From NCBI GenBank assembly GCA_001423545.1, contig LMOK01000003.1:682001-746000 (forward strand): a stretch of DNA of 64,000 nt, written 5' to 3'. This stretch comes from Orlajensenia sp001423545 (GTDB lineage Bacteria > Actinomycetota > Actinomycetes > Actinomycetales > Microbacteriaceae). Made by a program: the position numbers and the translations under genes. Shown here one piece after another: positions 8,472 to 16,152 of this stretch (positions are counted from its first letter, which is position 1; each line of letters begins with the position of its first letter). The notes under the pieces are model-generated. The model was not told the origin of the DNA. It did no database searches and saw only the letters and a program-made list of their open reading frames with translations.

Positions 8472-8840
8472 GGGGGTCCAATGCTGGTGCTTCCCTGCTG
8501 CGGGCGATGCACTGCACTCCGGCAGGCATGGGCGCTGTGCCGCACGTCGGGTCGGTGCAGCACGCAGGCTGGATCTGGCACGGAAGGATCGGGGCTTCCG
8601 GCCGGCGCGGGAGAGCCGCGCGACTCTGCCACCGCCGCGCGAGGCGCGGTCAGTGGCAGAGCGGTCATGCCGATGGGGGGATCGGCACGCGAACATCACG
8701 ATAGGCAGTCGCCCTGAACGAGTACTGTGCTGCCGCTGCGACAGCGCTGTGAGCGTGCACACGTCAACGAGCTGCTCGCCGAGGCCCGACTCCGCACGCT
8801 CGAAGTTGCAGCATCCGAGTTTCGAAACTATGTTCGAGAC
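8472..8840. other. 369-bp gap: structured leader of the wall-protein gene plus an SOS-like site
   Basis: No convincing gene lies here. On the minus strand, before the wall protein, a 9-bp stem CTCTGCCAC/GTGGCAGAG (about 8615-8663) encloses a further CGCGC/GCGCG pairing. More G/C-rich self-complementary sequence follows towards the start codon. Actinobacterial wall-hydrolase genes often carry a c-di-AMP (ydaO) riboswitch in this position. I do not see its conserved GGGTGAATC-type element, so I leave the leader unnamed. The plus-strand end carries the LexA-box-like site at 8822-8837. Confidence 0.4.
8822..8837 (+). promoter_or_regulatory. LexA (SOS) box-like site
   Basis: TCGAAACTATGTTCGA matches the actinobacterial/Bacillus-type SOS box TCGAAC-N4-GTTCGA at 11 of 12 defined bases (A for C at position 6). 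It ends only 3 bases before the ATG of the small gene at 8841, so LexA bound here would block its transcription. Confidence 0.6.
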
Positions 8841-9131
8841 ATGGGACAGAACCGGCGCTACGGCAGTGACATCACCGACGAGGCCGTGCACGAGACGGCC
8901 ACCCGACCGCAGCCCATCTCGCTCGGCAAGGCCGAGCTGGGCGACGAGCCGGTGAAGGAGACGGATCGCCCCATCGCCGTCTCGGCCTGGGTGCGCTTCC
9001 CCGAGTCGCCGATCCGTGTGCGCTGCACGGCCATCGCGTGGACCAGCAAGGCCGTGCGTGTCGAGTTCACCATGAAGGACGGCGCCGTTCGACGGGCCTG
9101 GGTGTGGGCGTCGGCGGTGGAGCGGGTGTAG
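8841..9131 (+). CDS. Small conserved protein of unknown function, probably SOS-controlled
   Basis: A 96-residue soluble protein beginning MGQNRRYGSDITDEAV. Its C-terminal half is strand-rich (A-V-S-A-W-V-R-F-P, then V-R-V-E-F-T-M-K-D-G and R-R-A-W-V-W-A-S-A-V). I recall similar small proteins beside mutasome genes (imuB/dnaE2 type) in Microbacteriaceae; that is memory, not a search. It has no recognised domain. An SOS-box-like sequence abuts the start. It converges with the EEP nuclease gene 4 bp downstream. Confidence 0.75.
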   Translation: MGQNRRYGSDITDEAVHETATRPQPISLGKAELGDEPVKETDRPIAVSAWVRFPESPIRVRCTAIAWTSKAVRVEFTMKDGAVRRAWVWASAVERV

Positions 9132-9135
9132 CCGG

Positions 9136-9843
9136 TCAGCTGGCTTCGGCTGCAGCGCTCGCCGATGCTGCGGCATCCGCGTAGCTCGACGTCACCAGGA
9201 TCGGCAGGTGGTCCGACGATCCTCGCGGCAGCGTGATGACGCTCTCGATCGTGAGACCGACGGAGGTCGCCAGGTCGAAGTGCCCGCGGAACACCTTGTA
9301 GCGCGTGTAGGTGCGGCTGTCGCTGAGGGTCAGGTCGTAGCCGGATGCCGTGATCTTGTCGCTGAGCCCGGCCTTGAACACCGGGTAGTTGTAGTCGCCG
9401 ACCATGAGCACCGGAAGCCCGGGCCCCATGAGCTGCATCTCGGCGAGGGCCGCGTGGATCTGCTTGCGGCGCAGCGAGTTGAGTGCGGTGAGCGGCGCGG
9501 CGTGGAACGAGGCGACGACCAGTTCGCGGTCGTGCTCCTCGTCTCGGAGCCGCACGGCGATGAGGCGCTCGTGCGCCGGCTTCGCGACCCTGTCGTAGAG
9601 GGAGCGCTTGAGCTCGAAGGCCCTCGTCGCCTGCACGGTGAACTGCCTGTTGCGGTGGTAGACGGCCAGCCCCAGCCGGTTGCGAGCCGTCGCGTCCGAC
9701 AGGTGCAGGTCGCCGATGAACTCGGGGAGAGCCCGATCGTCGCACTCCTGCAGGCACAGCACGTCGGGAGAGTGGCGCTGAACGATCTCCGTCAACTCGC
9801 CGATAGCGCGGTGCTTCCGGAGGTTGTAGCTGATGACCTTCAC
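9136..9843 (-). CDS. Endonuclease/exonuclease/phosphatase-family hydrolase
   Basis: A 235-residue metal-dependent phosphodiesterase of the EEP (DNase I-like) fold. Visible motifs are S-Y-N-L-R near the N-terminus, C-L-Q-E-C (metal-binding Glu), V-G-D-Y-N-Y-P (Asp/Asn) and G-S-S-D-H-L-P-I (catalytic Asp-His) near the C-terminus. There is no signal peptide, so it is cytoplasmic. The GTG at 9843 is preceded by AGAGAAGA. The substrate is not predictable: DNA, or a small phosphoester. It lies next to an SOS-linked small gene and an abasic-site protein gene, so a DNA-repair role is possible. Confidence 0.82.
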   Translation of the reverse strand: MKVISYNLRKHRAIGELTEIVQRHSPDVLCLQECDDRALPEFIGDLHLSDATARNRLGLAVYHRNRQFTVQATRAFELKRSLYDRVAKPAHERLIAVRLRDEEHDRELVVASFHAAPLTALNSLRRKQIHAALAEMQLMGPGLPVLMVGDYNYPVFKAGLSDKITASGYDLTLSDSRTYTRYKVFRGHFDLATSVGLTIESVITLPRGSSDHLPILVTSSYADAAASASAAAEAS

Positions 9844-9973
9844 GATGTCTTCTCTTCGTATCTCGGCGGACTCGACAAGCCTACGGCGATGAGCGCCGCG
9901 CATCTGAACGTGGACTGTGCAGCGGCTGAAAAGTATGATGCGCGGTGCTGGTTCGGCGACGGATGCCGACCCG

Positions 9974-10678
9974 TCAGCCCAGCGGTTCGATCAGGGTCGG
10001 GTCGGCAGGGTCCACCGTGCGGGTGTTGTTCACCTTGGGGTCGACCTCGAACGTGGTGATGGTGGCGGCCACCTTCTCGGACTCGGCGTCGAGCAGGCCG
10101 AGAAGGTGCTCCTTGCCCCCGTCGTCGAGCTTCACGGGCGCGAGGTACTCGTCCCAGACGTCGCGCTCGAGGAAGACCGGCATCCGATCGTGGATCTCGC
10201 CGGAGGCATCCCGAGCCGCCCGGGTGATGATGGCCGTGGACACCACCCACTCGTCGTCGACCTTGCGGGCCGTCGCGAGGCCGGCCGCAGCGAGCAGGTT
10301 CCCCGGGCCCTGGATGAAGTGCGCCCGCTTGTGCCCCGGCTCGCCCTCCCACTCGTAGTAGCCGCGCATGGGCACGATGCATCGCGAGCCGGCGAAGGCA
10401 CCCTTCCACATTCCGTTCGTCGCCACGGTCTCGATGCGGGCGTTGAAGTTGGGGCGCTTGGAGTCCTTGATGAACGAGGGATGGACGTCCCACACGGCCG
10501 GCTCGATGCTGCGCGTGATCTCCCCCGTGTCGTGATGCTGGCGCTCGCGCACGATCGGCACGACGTCGGTCGGCGCGATCGAGTAGGTCGGCCGCCAGTC
10601 CCGGTAGTCGTTGCCCTGCGCCACGAATTCCTGGATGAGTTCATCGACTTTCGCGTCGTTGGCGAATCTTCCGCACAT
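9974..10678 (-). CDS. yedK: SRAP-family abasic-site processing protein (YedK/HMCES homologue)
   Basis: A 234-residue protein that caps abasic sites in single-stranded DNA through a covalent thiazolidine link to the N-terminal Cys. The start is fixed by the family: MCGRFAN, so Cys2 is exposed after Met removal. The other active-site residues are present: Asn in F-N-A-R-I-E-T (about 88), Glu in R-G-Y-Y-E-W (about 118) and His in I-H-D-R-M-P-V. Its role is replication-associated protection of abasic DNA. Length is normal for the bacterial family. Confidence 0.93.
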   Translation of the reverse strand: MCGRFANDAKVDELIQEFVAQGNDYRDWRPTYSIAPTDVVPIVRERQHHDTGEITRSIEPAVWDVHPSFIKDSKRPNFNARIETVATNGMWKGAFAGSRCIVPMRGYYEWEGEPGHKRAHFIQGPGNLLAAAGLATARKVDDEWVVSTAIITRAARDASGEIHDRMPVFLERDVWDEYLAPVKLDDGGKEHLLGLLDAESEKVAATITTFEVDPKVNNTRTVDPADPTLIEPLG

Positions 10679-10774
10679 GCCGCCAGTCTGTACGACATGC
10701 GGATGCCGGCACCAGTGCCGGCTCGCCACGTGTGATCGCCCGCCTCTCGCCAGCTCGCCCGGGCAGAGCGCGCG

Positions 10775-11494
10775 CTACGCGGCCCGGGAGCGCGCCACGT
10801 AGACCGTGTTCGAGGATGTGCCGCCGGTGATCGGGTTGGCGAAGTCGACGATGTGCGCCACCGGGTCGTCGAAGACGCGGCCCATCGTCACCAGGAACTC
10901 CTCGTCGGGCGGATCATCCGACCACAGCGCGAAGACGCCGCCGTCGACGAGGTGCCCTGCGAGGGCCTGCAGGCCGGGCACCGTGTAGAGGTCGGCGTGA
11001 CTCGGGTCGAGCTGGTGCCGCGGCGAGTGGTCGACGTCGAGCAGGATGGCGTCCCAGCGGGCGCCGTCGTCGCCGGGCGGTCGGCGCATCAGCGCGAAGA
11101 AGTCGTCGAGCACGAGGCTGGTGCGGGCATCCGTCGTCAACGAGGTCGAGACGGGCAGCAGACCGGCCTCGTGCCAGGCGATGACGGCGGGCATGGTGTC
11201 GATCACCGTCAACGCGCGCACCCGCGGGTCGCGCAGGGCTGCGATGGCCGTGTAGCCCAACCCCAGCCCGCCCACGAGCACGTCGAGCGACGCCGCTTCC
11301 TCGCCGACGGATGCCGCGAGCCCGAGAGCCGCCAGCTCCTCCTCCGCGACGGTGAACAGGCTCGACATCAGGTACTCGTCGCCGAGCTTCACTTCGAAGA
11401 CCTCCACCCCCAGCGACGGCTCGACACGACGCCGCAGACTGAGGTCGCCCATCGCGGTCTGCTGCCAGTCGATCTCCTCGAAGCGTGCGCTCAT
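10775..11494 (-). CDS. Spermidine-synthase-like methyltransferase-fold protein
   Basis: About 239 residues with a Rossmann fold. The glycine-rich nucleotide loop is V-G-G-L-G-L-G-Y-T-A, followed by V-T-V-I-D (acidic strand-2 end) and I-L-L-D-V-D-H-S-P (the synthase D-x-D region). These are typical of the spermidine synthase superfamily, but true aminopropyltransferase activity is unproven. Several actinobacterial members are of unknown function. The ATG at 11494 is chosen; ATGs at 11506 and 11503 sit too close to the GGGGAGG ribosome site. Confidence 0.75.
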   Translation of the reverse strand: MSARFEEIDWQQTAMGDLSLRRRVEPSLGVEVFEVKLGDEYLMSSLFTVAEEELAALGLAASVGEEAASLDVLVGGLGLGYTAIAALRDPRVRALTVIDTMPAVIAWHEAGLLPVSTSLTTDARTSLVLDDFFALMRRPPGDDGARWDAILLDVDHSPRHQLDPSHADLYTVPGLQALAGHLVDGGVFALWSDDPPDEEFLVTMGRVFDDPVAHIVDFANPITGGTSSNTVYVARSRAA

Positions 11495-11553
11495 CGTGCC
11501 CATCATCCTCCCCTCCTCTCCGGCGCGCAGACACCGCCCCTTAGGCTCGACAC

Positions 11554-12258
11554 ATGGCCCCGGCTTCCGTACGGCTCATCATCGGCGCACTGGCCGCCAT
11601 CCTGGCGATCGCGGCGAGCGGATGCAGCCCTCAGCCCACGCCTGGATCGCAGGCGCACTCGGCACACGCCACACCCGCGCCCACAGCCGCGCCGGTAGGC
11701 GACCCGCATGAGGAAACCGTTCCGGTCGCGGGCACCCTCACCGCATCGGGATGCATCACCTTCGACGAGTCCGGCAACCAGACCTGGTCGGGGACGGCGG
11801 GTTCTGCCATCGGACCTCTCGGCGATGCACTGCAGGCGCTCGCCGACGCCCACCAGGACCAGGTCGCAGGCGTCGCGTACTGCTCCGACTACTCCGGGGT
11901 GGCCATCTTCGTGGCCTCGCCTGATGCTGCCCTGCTCGCGGCGATCGACGGGATCGCAGCCGACAGCGGGAACCTCGCGGTCGGGGTGCAGGAAGTGGCG
12001 GCGCCGCTGACGGACCTCCTGCCTCTGGTGAGCACCGTGATGGGCAGCCCTGCGCTGGAGGGCAGTGTCACCGGCGGCGGGCCCGACGTGTACACCGGAG
12101 GGTTGCGGATCCTGGTCGACGACGGACACTGGCCGCTCAGCGATGAGATGCGCGAGCGCGTCGAGACGGTGGTGCGCACCGCGAACGGATCGGATCTGCC
12201 GCTTCGATACGAGCAAGCCGGCGTCGCGGGAGACCTGCCAGCACCCCCACCCTGGTGA
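11554..12258 (+). CDS. Secreted lipoprotein of unknown function
   Basis: A 234-residue protein. The signal peptide ends at a lipobox (A-A-S-G-C, Cys near 24), followed by a Pro/Ala/His-rich linker to about residue 60. The rest is a globular domain with Cys pairs (A-S-G-C-I-T and V-A-Y-C-S-D) that could form a disulfide. I recognise no catalytic motif. It is divergent from the synthase-like gene, with 59 bp between starts that must hold both promoters. Confidence 0.75.
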   Translation: MAPASVRLIIGALAAILAIAASGCSPQPTPGSQAHSAHATPAPTAAPVGDPHEETVPVAGTLTASGCITFDESGNQTWSGTAGSAIGPLGDALQALADAHQDQVAGVAYCSDYSGVAIFVASPDAALLAAIDGIAADSGNLAVGVQEVAAPLTDLLPLVSTVMGSPALEGSVTGGGPDVYTGGLRILVDDGHWPLSDEMRERVETVVRTANGSDLPLRYEQAGVAGDLPAPPPW

Positions 12259-12297
12259 TCGAGTGAGGAAGAGGACACCGCGTCCAGAGAAACACGA

Positions 12298-12333
12298 AAT
12301 CCCCGCCTCAGAAACGAGTTCTGATCGGGGATT
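12298..12333 (-). terminator. Terminator downstream of tRNA-Ser(GCT)
   Basis: AATCCCCG (12326-12333 on the minus strand) pairs with CGGGGATT (12298-12305), and an inner CAGAA/TTCTG stem extends it. It lies 4 bases past the tRNA 3' end. Confidence 0.75.
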
Positions 12334-12336
12334 CTG

Positions 12337-12425
12337 CGGAGACGGAGGGATTTGAACCCTCGGTACCCTTTCGGGTACTCCACCTTAGCAGGGTGGTGCA
12401 CTAGGCCGAACTATGCGACGTCTCC
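12337..12425 (-). tRNA. tRNA-Ser (anticodon GCT)
   Basis: An 89-nt class II tRNA. The acceptor is GGAGACG (12425-12419) paired with CGTCTCC (12344-12338), discriminator G at 12337. The anticodon stem is CCACC/GGTGG with loop CTGCTAA. The long variable arm GTACCC-GAAA-GGGTAC is typical of serine tRNAs, and the T arm GGTTCAAATCC is present. No encoded CCA. Confidence 0.95.
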
Positions 12426-12517
12426 TGAGTGCTCGCGAGCGAACACACCTCAGCAATCATAACCGCACATCGGCCTCCGCCAGAATCGCAGGCGCCAGCC
12501 GCCGGGCGAAGGCCCGG

Positions 12518-13672
12518 CTAGGGCGAGATCGACAGGAAGATGAAGGCGGCGAAGATCACCAGGTGCACCCCGCCCTGGAGTCGGGTCGCGCGCCCCGGCA
12601 CGAGGGTGAGGATGCTCACCAGCAGCGTGAGCACGAGCAGCACGATCTGCGTGGAGCCGAGGCCGAGAGCCAGAGGGCCCGCGATGAAGAACGAGGCGAC
12701 GGCCATGGCCGGGATCGTGAGTCCGATGCTCGCCATCGCCGAACCGAGCGCCAGGTTGAAGCTGGTCTGCATCTTGTTCTGGCGCGCCGACCGCACCGCG
12801 GCGATGCCCTCGGGCAACAGCACGAGGAGCGCGATGACCACGCCGACGAAGGAGGGCGGGAAGCCGACGGCGGCGACCCCTGCCTCGATCGAGGGCGACT
12901 CCAGCTTCGCGAGTCCCACGACGGCGACGAGGGAGACGAGGAGGAGGGCGAGGCTGATGAGCGCCTCGCGCCGCGACGGCGTGCTGTCGTGGTCGTGCGC
13001 ATCCGCCGCCCGTCGCTTCTCGCCCTCGGTGGCGACGGGCACGAACATCTCGCGGTAGCCGACTGTCTGGGCGGCGACGAACATGCCGTACAGCACGACG
13101 GACGCTATGGCGACGAAGATCAGTTGCGGCGGGCTGAAGACGGGACCCTGCGTCGAGGTGAACGTCGGCAGCACGAGGCAGAGCGTCGCGAGGGCGACGA
13201 CCGTCGCCAGGGCGCCGCCGGTGCCCTCGGCGTTGAACTTCACCGGACCGTGCTTGAAAGCGCCCAGGAGGAGCGAGATGCCCACGATGCCGTTGAGGGT
13301 GATCATGATGGCCGCGAACACGGTGTCCCTGGCCAGGGTCTCGGATCCCTCGCCGCCTGCTGTGACCAGCGTGATGATGAGGGACACCTCGATGACGGTC
13401 ACCGACACCGCGAGAATGAGCGACCCGAATGGCTCCCCCACTGCGTGGGCGAGCACCTCGGCGTGGTGAACGGCGGCGAGCACCACGGCCGCCAGCACGA
13501 CGGCGATCAGGGCGACCACGATCCCGTTGAGGTCGCGACCCCAGCCGGCGACCAGCAGCACGACGCCGAGGATGGGAACGACGATCGGAAGCCAGCGTTG
13601 CAGGCGTCCGGGCTCAGCGGATCCGGTCGATGGCGTGTCGGGGGTCTCGGTGTCGGGAGCCGGGGATGTCAT
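12518..13672 (-). CDS. chaA: Ca2+/H+ antiporter, ChaA/CaCA family
   Basis: A 384-residue inner-membrane cation exchanger with about eleven predicted segments. Each half carries the family's acidic ion-binding helix: G-E-P-F-G-S...I-E-V-S-L-I in the first half and L-L-P-E-G-I-A-A-V-R in the second. A charged cytoplasmic loop (about residues 205-235, E-G-E-K-R-R...D-H-D) separates them. It would expel Ca2+, or Na+/K+ at alkaline pH, in exchange for protons. It reads towards the tRNA-Ser gene and lies 25 bp after the LCP gene, so the two may share a transcript. Confidence 0.85.
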   Translation of the reverse strand: MTSPAPDTETPDTPSTGSAEPGRLQRWLPIVVPILGVVLLVAGWGRDLNGIVVALIAVVLAAVVLAAVHHAEVLAHAVGEPFGSLILAVSVTVIEVSLIITLVTAGGEGSETLARDTVFAAIMITLNGIVGISLLLGAFKHGPVKFNAEGTGGALATVVALATLCLVLPTFTSTQGPVFSPPQLIFVAIASVVLYGMFVAAQTVGYREMFVPVATEGEKRRAADAHDHDSTPSRREALISLALLLVSLVAVVGLAKLESPSIEAGVAAVGFPPSFVGVVIALLVLLPEGIAAVRSARQNKMQTSFNLALGSAMASIGLTIPAMAVASFFIAGPLALGLGSTQIVLLVLTLLVSILTLVPGRATRLQGGVHLVIFAAFIFLSISP

Positions 13673-13697
13673 CGGTCGGTGCCGCCTTCGGATCGAA

Positions 13698-14984
13698 CTA
13701 TTGGTCGTCGAGTGTTCGACCGCTCGAGCAGGTGTACTGCCCGGCCGTCTGGCCCTTCGCATCGAGCTCGGTCTTGGTCGTGGGGGCCTTCGTCGGTGCC
13801 GGGGCCTCGGTCGATGGCTCCGGATCCGCCGAGGGTTCCTCGGTGGCCTCCGGCTCCTCGGTCGCTGCGGGCTCCTCGGTCGCCGGGGCGTTCGGGTCGG
13901 CGACGGATCCACCGGTGTCGCCCGTGAGCGCGATCGGCTGGTCGGCCAGCAGCGCCGCGTTGAGGGCGGCCGCCGGCTCCTCGAGCGGCTCCACGCCACC
14001 CTCGGTGCTTCCCGTCGGGTACTGCACGAACACCACGTTGTTCAGGTCGATGTCCTTGAGCGCCATGGCGATGGAGACCATCGTGTCCATGTTCTGCAGG
14101 CTGTTCGACAACTTCATGTTGCCGAGGGCGGCCTTCGCGAGCGAGTACAACTTCACCGGGTTGGTGAGGGTGTCGGCGCTCTTGATGGTGCGCACCAGCG
14201 ATGACAGGAAGACCTGCTGGTTCGAGATGCGGGTCAGGTCACTGCCGTCGCCGACGCCGTGGCGGGTGCGCAGGAACTGGAGGGCCGCGAGGCCGGAGAG
14301 GGTGTGCTCTCCGGGGTCGAGGTAGGTGTCGGTGTGCTCGTCCTCGATGCGTTCGGCGACGCAGACGGGGACTCCGCCGACGGCATCCGACATCGCGATG
14401 ACGCCGTTGAACTGCACCTCGGCCGCGAACGGGATGGAGAGGCCGGTGAGCTGCTCGACTGTGAGCACCGTGCAGGCCAGTCCGCCGTAGCCGAGAGTGG
14501 TGTTGATCTTCTGGCTGCTCATCGCGTCGAAGGTGCCGCCGTTGGGGTCGGGGCACTCGGGGATGGGCACGAACATGTCGCGGGGGAAGCTGATGACGGA
14601 GGCGCTGGAGTGGTCCTGCGCGATGTGGAGCAGCATGGTGACGTCGTTCAGGTCACCGCTGTCCTCGCCGTAGCCGTCGCCCTGGCCCTCGCGGCTGTCG
14701 CTGCCGACGAGGAGCACGTTCGCTCCGCCGTCGATGGCGCCGATCTGCGGGATGGCGCCGAGGGTCTTCTCGTTCTCGAGCGTGACGCCGGGGCTCACCG
14801 CCGAGGCGAGGCTCAGGCCGGCGATGCCCACGACGGAGAGTCCTGCGACGAACACGACCGCCATCGCGGCGGCGAGCGCCTTGAACGCCGTCGCCGTGGC
14901 GCTGGACCGCTTGAGTCGTCCATGCCGAGCCACGCCCGGGGTCTTCAAGGACCGGCGGGAGTGATGGCGAAGATCGTCGCTCAC
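13698..14984 (-). CDS. LytR-CpsA-Psr (LCP) family wall-glycopolymer transferase
   Basis: A 428-residue membrane-anchored enzyme that attaches undecaprenyl-linked glycopolymers to peptidoglycan outside the cell. A basic N-terminus precedes one membrane segment (about 38-60). The LCP domain follows, with N-V-L-L-V-G-S-D-S-R (about 105), D-V-T-M-L-L, S-F-P-R-D-M-F-V-P and R-T-R-H-G-V-G-D-G-S-D. The C-terminal 75 residues are a disordered Pro/Glu/Thr-rich tail. The GTG at 14984 is chosen: GAGAGGAA lies just before it, and longer readings would run into the tRNA-Ser gene. Confidence 0.9.
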   Translation of the reverse strand: MSDDLRHHSRRSLKTPGVARHGRLKRSSATATAFKALAAAMAVVFVAGLSVVGIAGLSLASAVSPGVTLENEKTLGAIPQIGAIDGGANVLLVGSDSREGQGDGYGEDSGDLNDVTMLLHIAQDHSSASVISFPRDMFVPIPECPDPNGGTFDAMSSQKINTTLGYGGLACTVLTVEQLTGLSIPFAAEVQFNGVIAMSDAVGGVPVCVAERIEDEHTDTYLDPGEHTLSGLAALQFLRTRHGVGDGSDLTRISNQQVFLSSLVRTIKSADTLTNPVKLYSLAKAALGNMKLSNSLQNMDTMVSIAMALKDIDLNNVVFVQYPTGSTEGGVEPLEEPAAALNAALLADQPIALTGDTGGSVADPNAPATEEPAATEEPEATEEPSADPEPSTEAPAPTKAPTTKTELDAKGQTAGQYTCSSGRTLDDQ

Positions 14985-15024
14985 ACAGTTCCTCTCGGTA
15001 GTCGGTTGCCTCGTCATTGTCGTG

Positions 15025-15109
15025 CGGAGGGCGTGGGATTCGAACCCACGAGACATCTCTGCCCACCAGTTTTCAAGACTGGCTCCATCGGCCGCTCGGA
15101 CAGCCCTCC
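15025..15109 (-). tRNA. tRNA-Ser (anticodon TGA)
   Basis: An 85-nt class II tRNA. The acceptor is GGAGGGC (15109-15103) paired with GCCCTCC (15032-15026), discriminator G at 15025. The anticodon stem is CCAGT/ACTGG with loop CTTGAAA. It has an extended variable arm and the T arm GGTTCGAATCC. No encoded CCA. It lies 40 bp upstream of the LCP gene on the same strand. Confidence 0.95.
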
Positions 15110-15266
15110 ATGTTCATCGCGGGCGCATTCGCCTGGGCGAATGGGGGTGGCTCGAAACGAACAGGGCTTGATTCTAGCCGATGGCAGTATTCGACAGACT
15201 CCCAGACCTACCTGCGAAGGCTCTGCATGAGTGCCGTGGAAACGCCCGTTGATCAGCATCCGCAGA

Positions 15267-15298
15267 TGACGGATGCCGCCGAGGGCACGCATCCGTCA
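15267..15298 (-). terminator. Stem-loop after the HAD gene, built from the GGATGC word
   Basis: TGACGGATGC (15267-15276) and GCATCCGTCA (15289-15298) form a perfect 10-bp stem. It lies 11 bases past the HAD phosphatase stop on the minus strand. No long T-run follows, so termination strength is uncertain. Confidence 0.6.
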
Positions 15299-15309
15299 CC
15301 CGAAAGAGG

Positions 15310-16152
15310 TCAGCCCTCGAAGGTCTCCAGTGCCCGCGCGAGGCCGTCTTCATGGACTGAACCGGTGATCTCGGTGGCCACGTCCTTCACCTCGTCCGGC
15401 GCCTGCCCCATGGCCACGGCGCGTCCTTCAACGCCGGCCCAGCGGAACATGTCGATGTCGTTGCGCCCGTCCCCGGCCGCGAACACCCGCGATCGCGGGA
15501 TGCCGAGTCGCTCGCGCACGCGCTCGAGGCCCGTCGCCTTGTTCACGCCGTCGGGGGCGATGTCGAGCCAGGCCGTCCAGCCGATGGCGTAGGTCACCTG
15601 GTGCAGGCCCATTCCCTCGACGATGGAGAGGAACTCCTCGAGGTCGTGGTCGGGCGACACCACGACGACGCGGGTGGCCGGCTGCTCGGACAGCTGCTCG
15701 AAGGTCGCGAGCCGCGCGTTCTCGAGGTTCCACTCGGTCATGCCGTCGGTGTAGAGCCGGAACCCGAGGGGGTCCTCGACCATGAACCGTCCCGTCGGCA
15801 GGTGCGTGCGGATGCGCTCGAGCACGGGGCCGGGATCGAAGGTCTCCACGTGGGCGCGTCGGTAGCCGTCGGCTTCGGTCTCGTCGCGCTCCATCACGAG
15901 AGCGCCGTTGGAGCACACCACGAACTCCGGAGCCAGCCCGAGGTCGTCGAGCACGGACTTGGACGCCGACCAGCTGCGACCGGTGGCGAGCATGACCTCG
16001 TGCCCGAGCTGCTGCACGCGCACGATCTCGTCGCGCACCGCGGCGCTCAGGGTCTCGTCCTCGTGCAGGACCGTGCCATCGACGTCGAGGGCGATGAGCC
16101 ATCGTTCGGATGCTGCCACGGGGGTGATGTCGTCGTCGCTCGCGGCGCTCAT
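15310..16152 (-). CDS. HAD-superfamily (Cof-type) phosphatase
   Basis: A 280-residue cytoplasmic phosphatase. HAD motif I is A-L-D-V-D-G-T-V (Asp nucleophile and acid), motif II is M-L-A-T-G-R-S, and motif III/IV is G-V-N-K-A-T with A-A-G-D-G-R-N-D-I-D-M near the C-terminus. A large C2-type cap lies between motifs II and III. Its substrate is probably a sugar phosphate or a cofactor phosphate. It overlaps serS by 4 bp (ATGA), so it is translated with it. Confidence 0.88.
   Translation of the reverse strand: MSAASDDDITPVAASERWLIALDVDGTVLHEDETLSAAVRDEIVRVQQLGHEVMLATGRSWSASKSVLDDLGLAPEFVVCSNGALVMERDETEADGYRRAHVETFDPGPVLERIRTHLPTGRFMVEDPLGFRLYTDGMTEWNLENARLATFEQLSEQPATRVVVVSPDHDLEEFLSIVEGMGLHQVTYAIGWTAWLDIAPDGVNKATGLERVRERLGIPRSRVFAAGDGRNDIDMFRWAGVEGRAVAMGQAPDEVKDVATEITGSVHEDGLARALETFEG

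Noticed and set aside
8472..8840. c-di-AMP (ydaO) riboswitch before the transglycosylase-like gene
   Set aside because: The position is right for one, but I cannot find the conserved sequence elements. Kept only as an unnamed structured leader.
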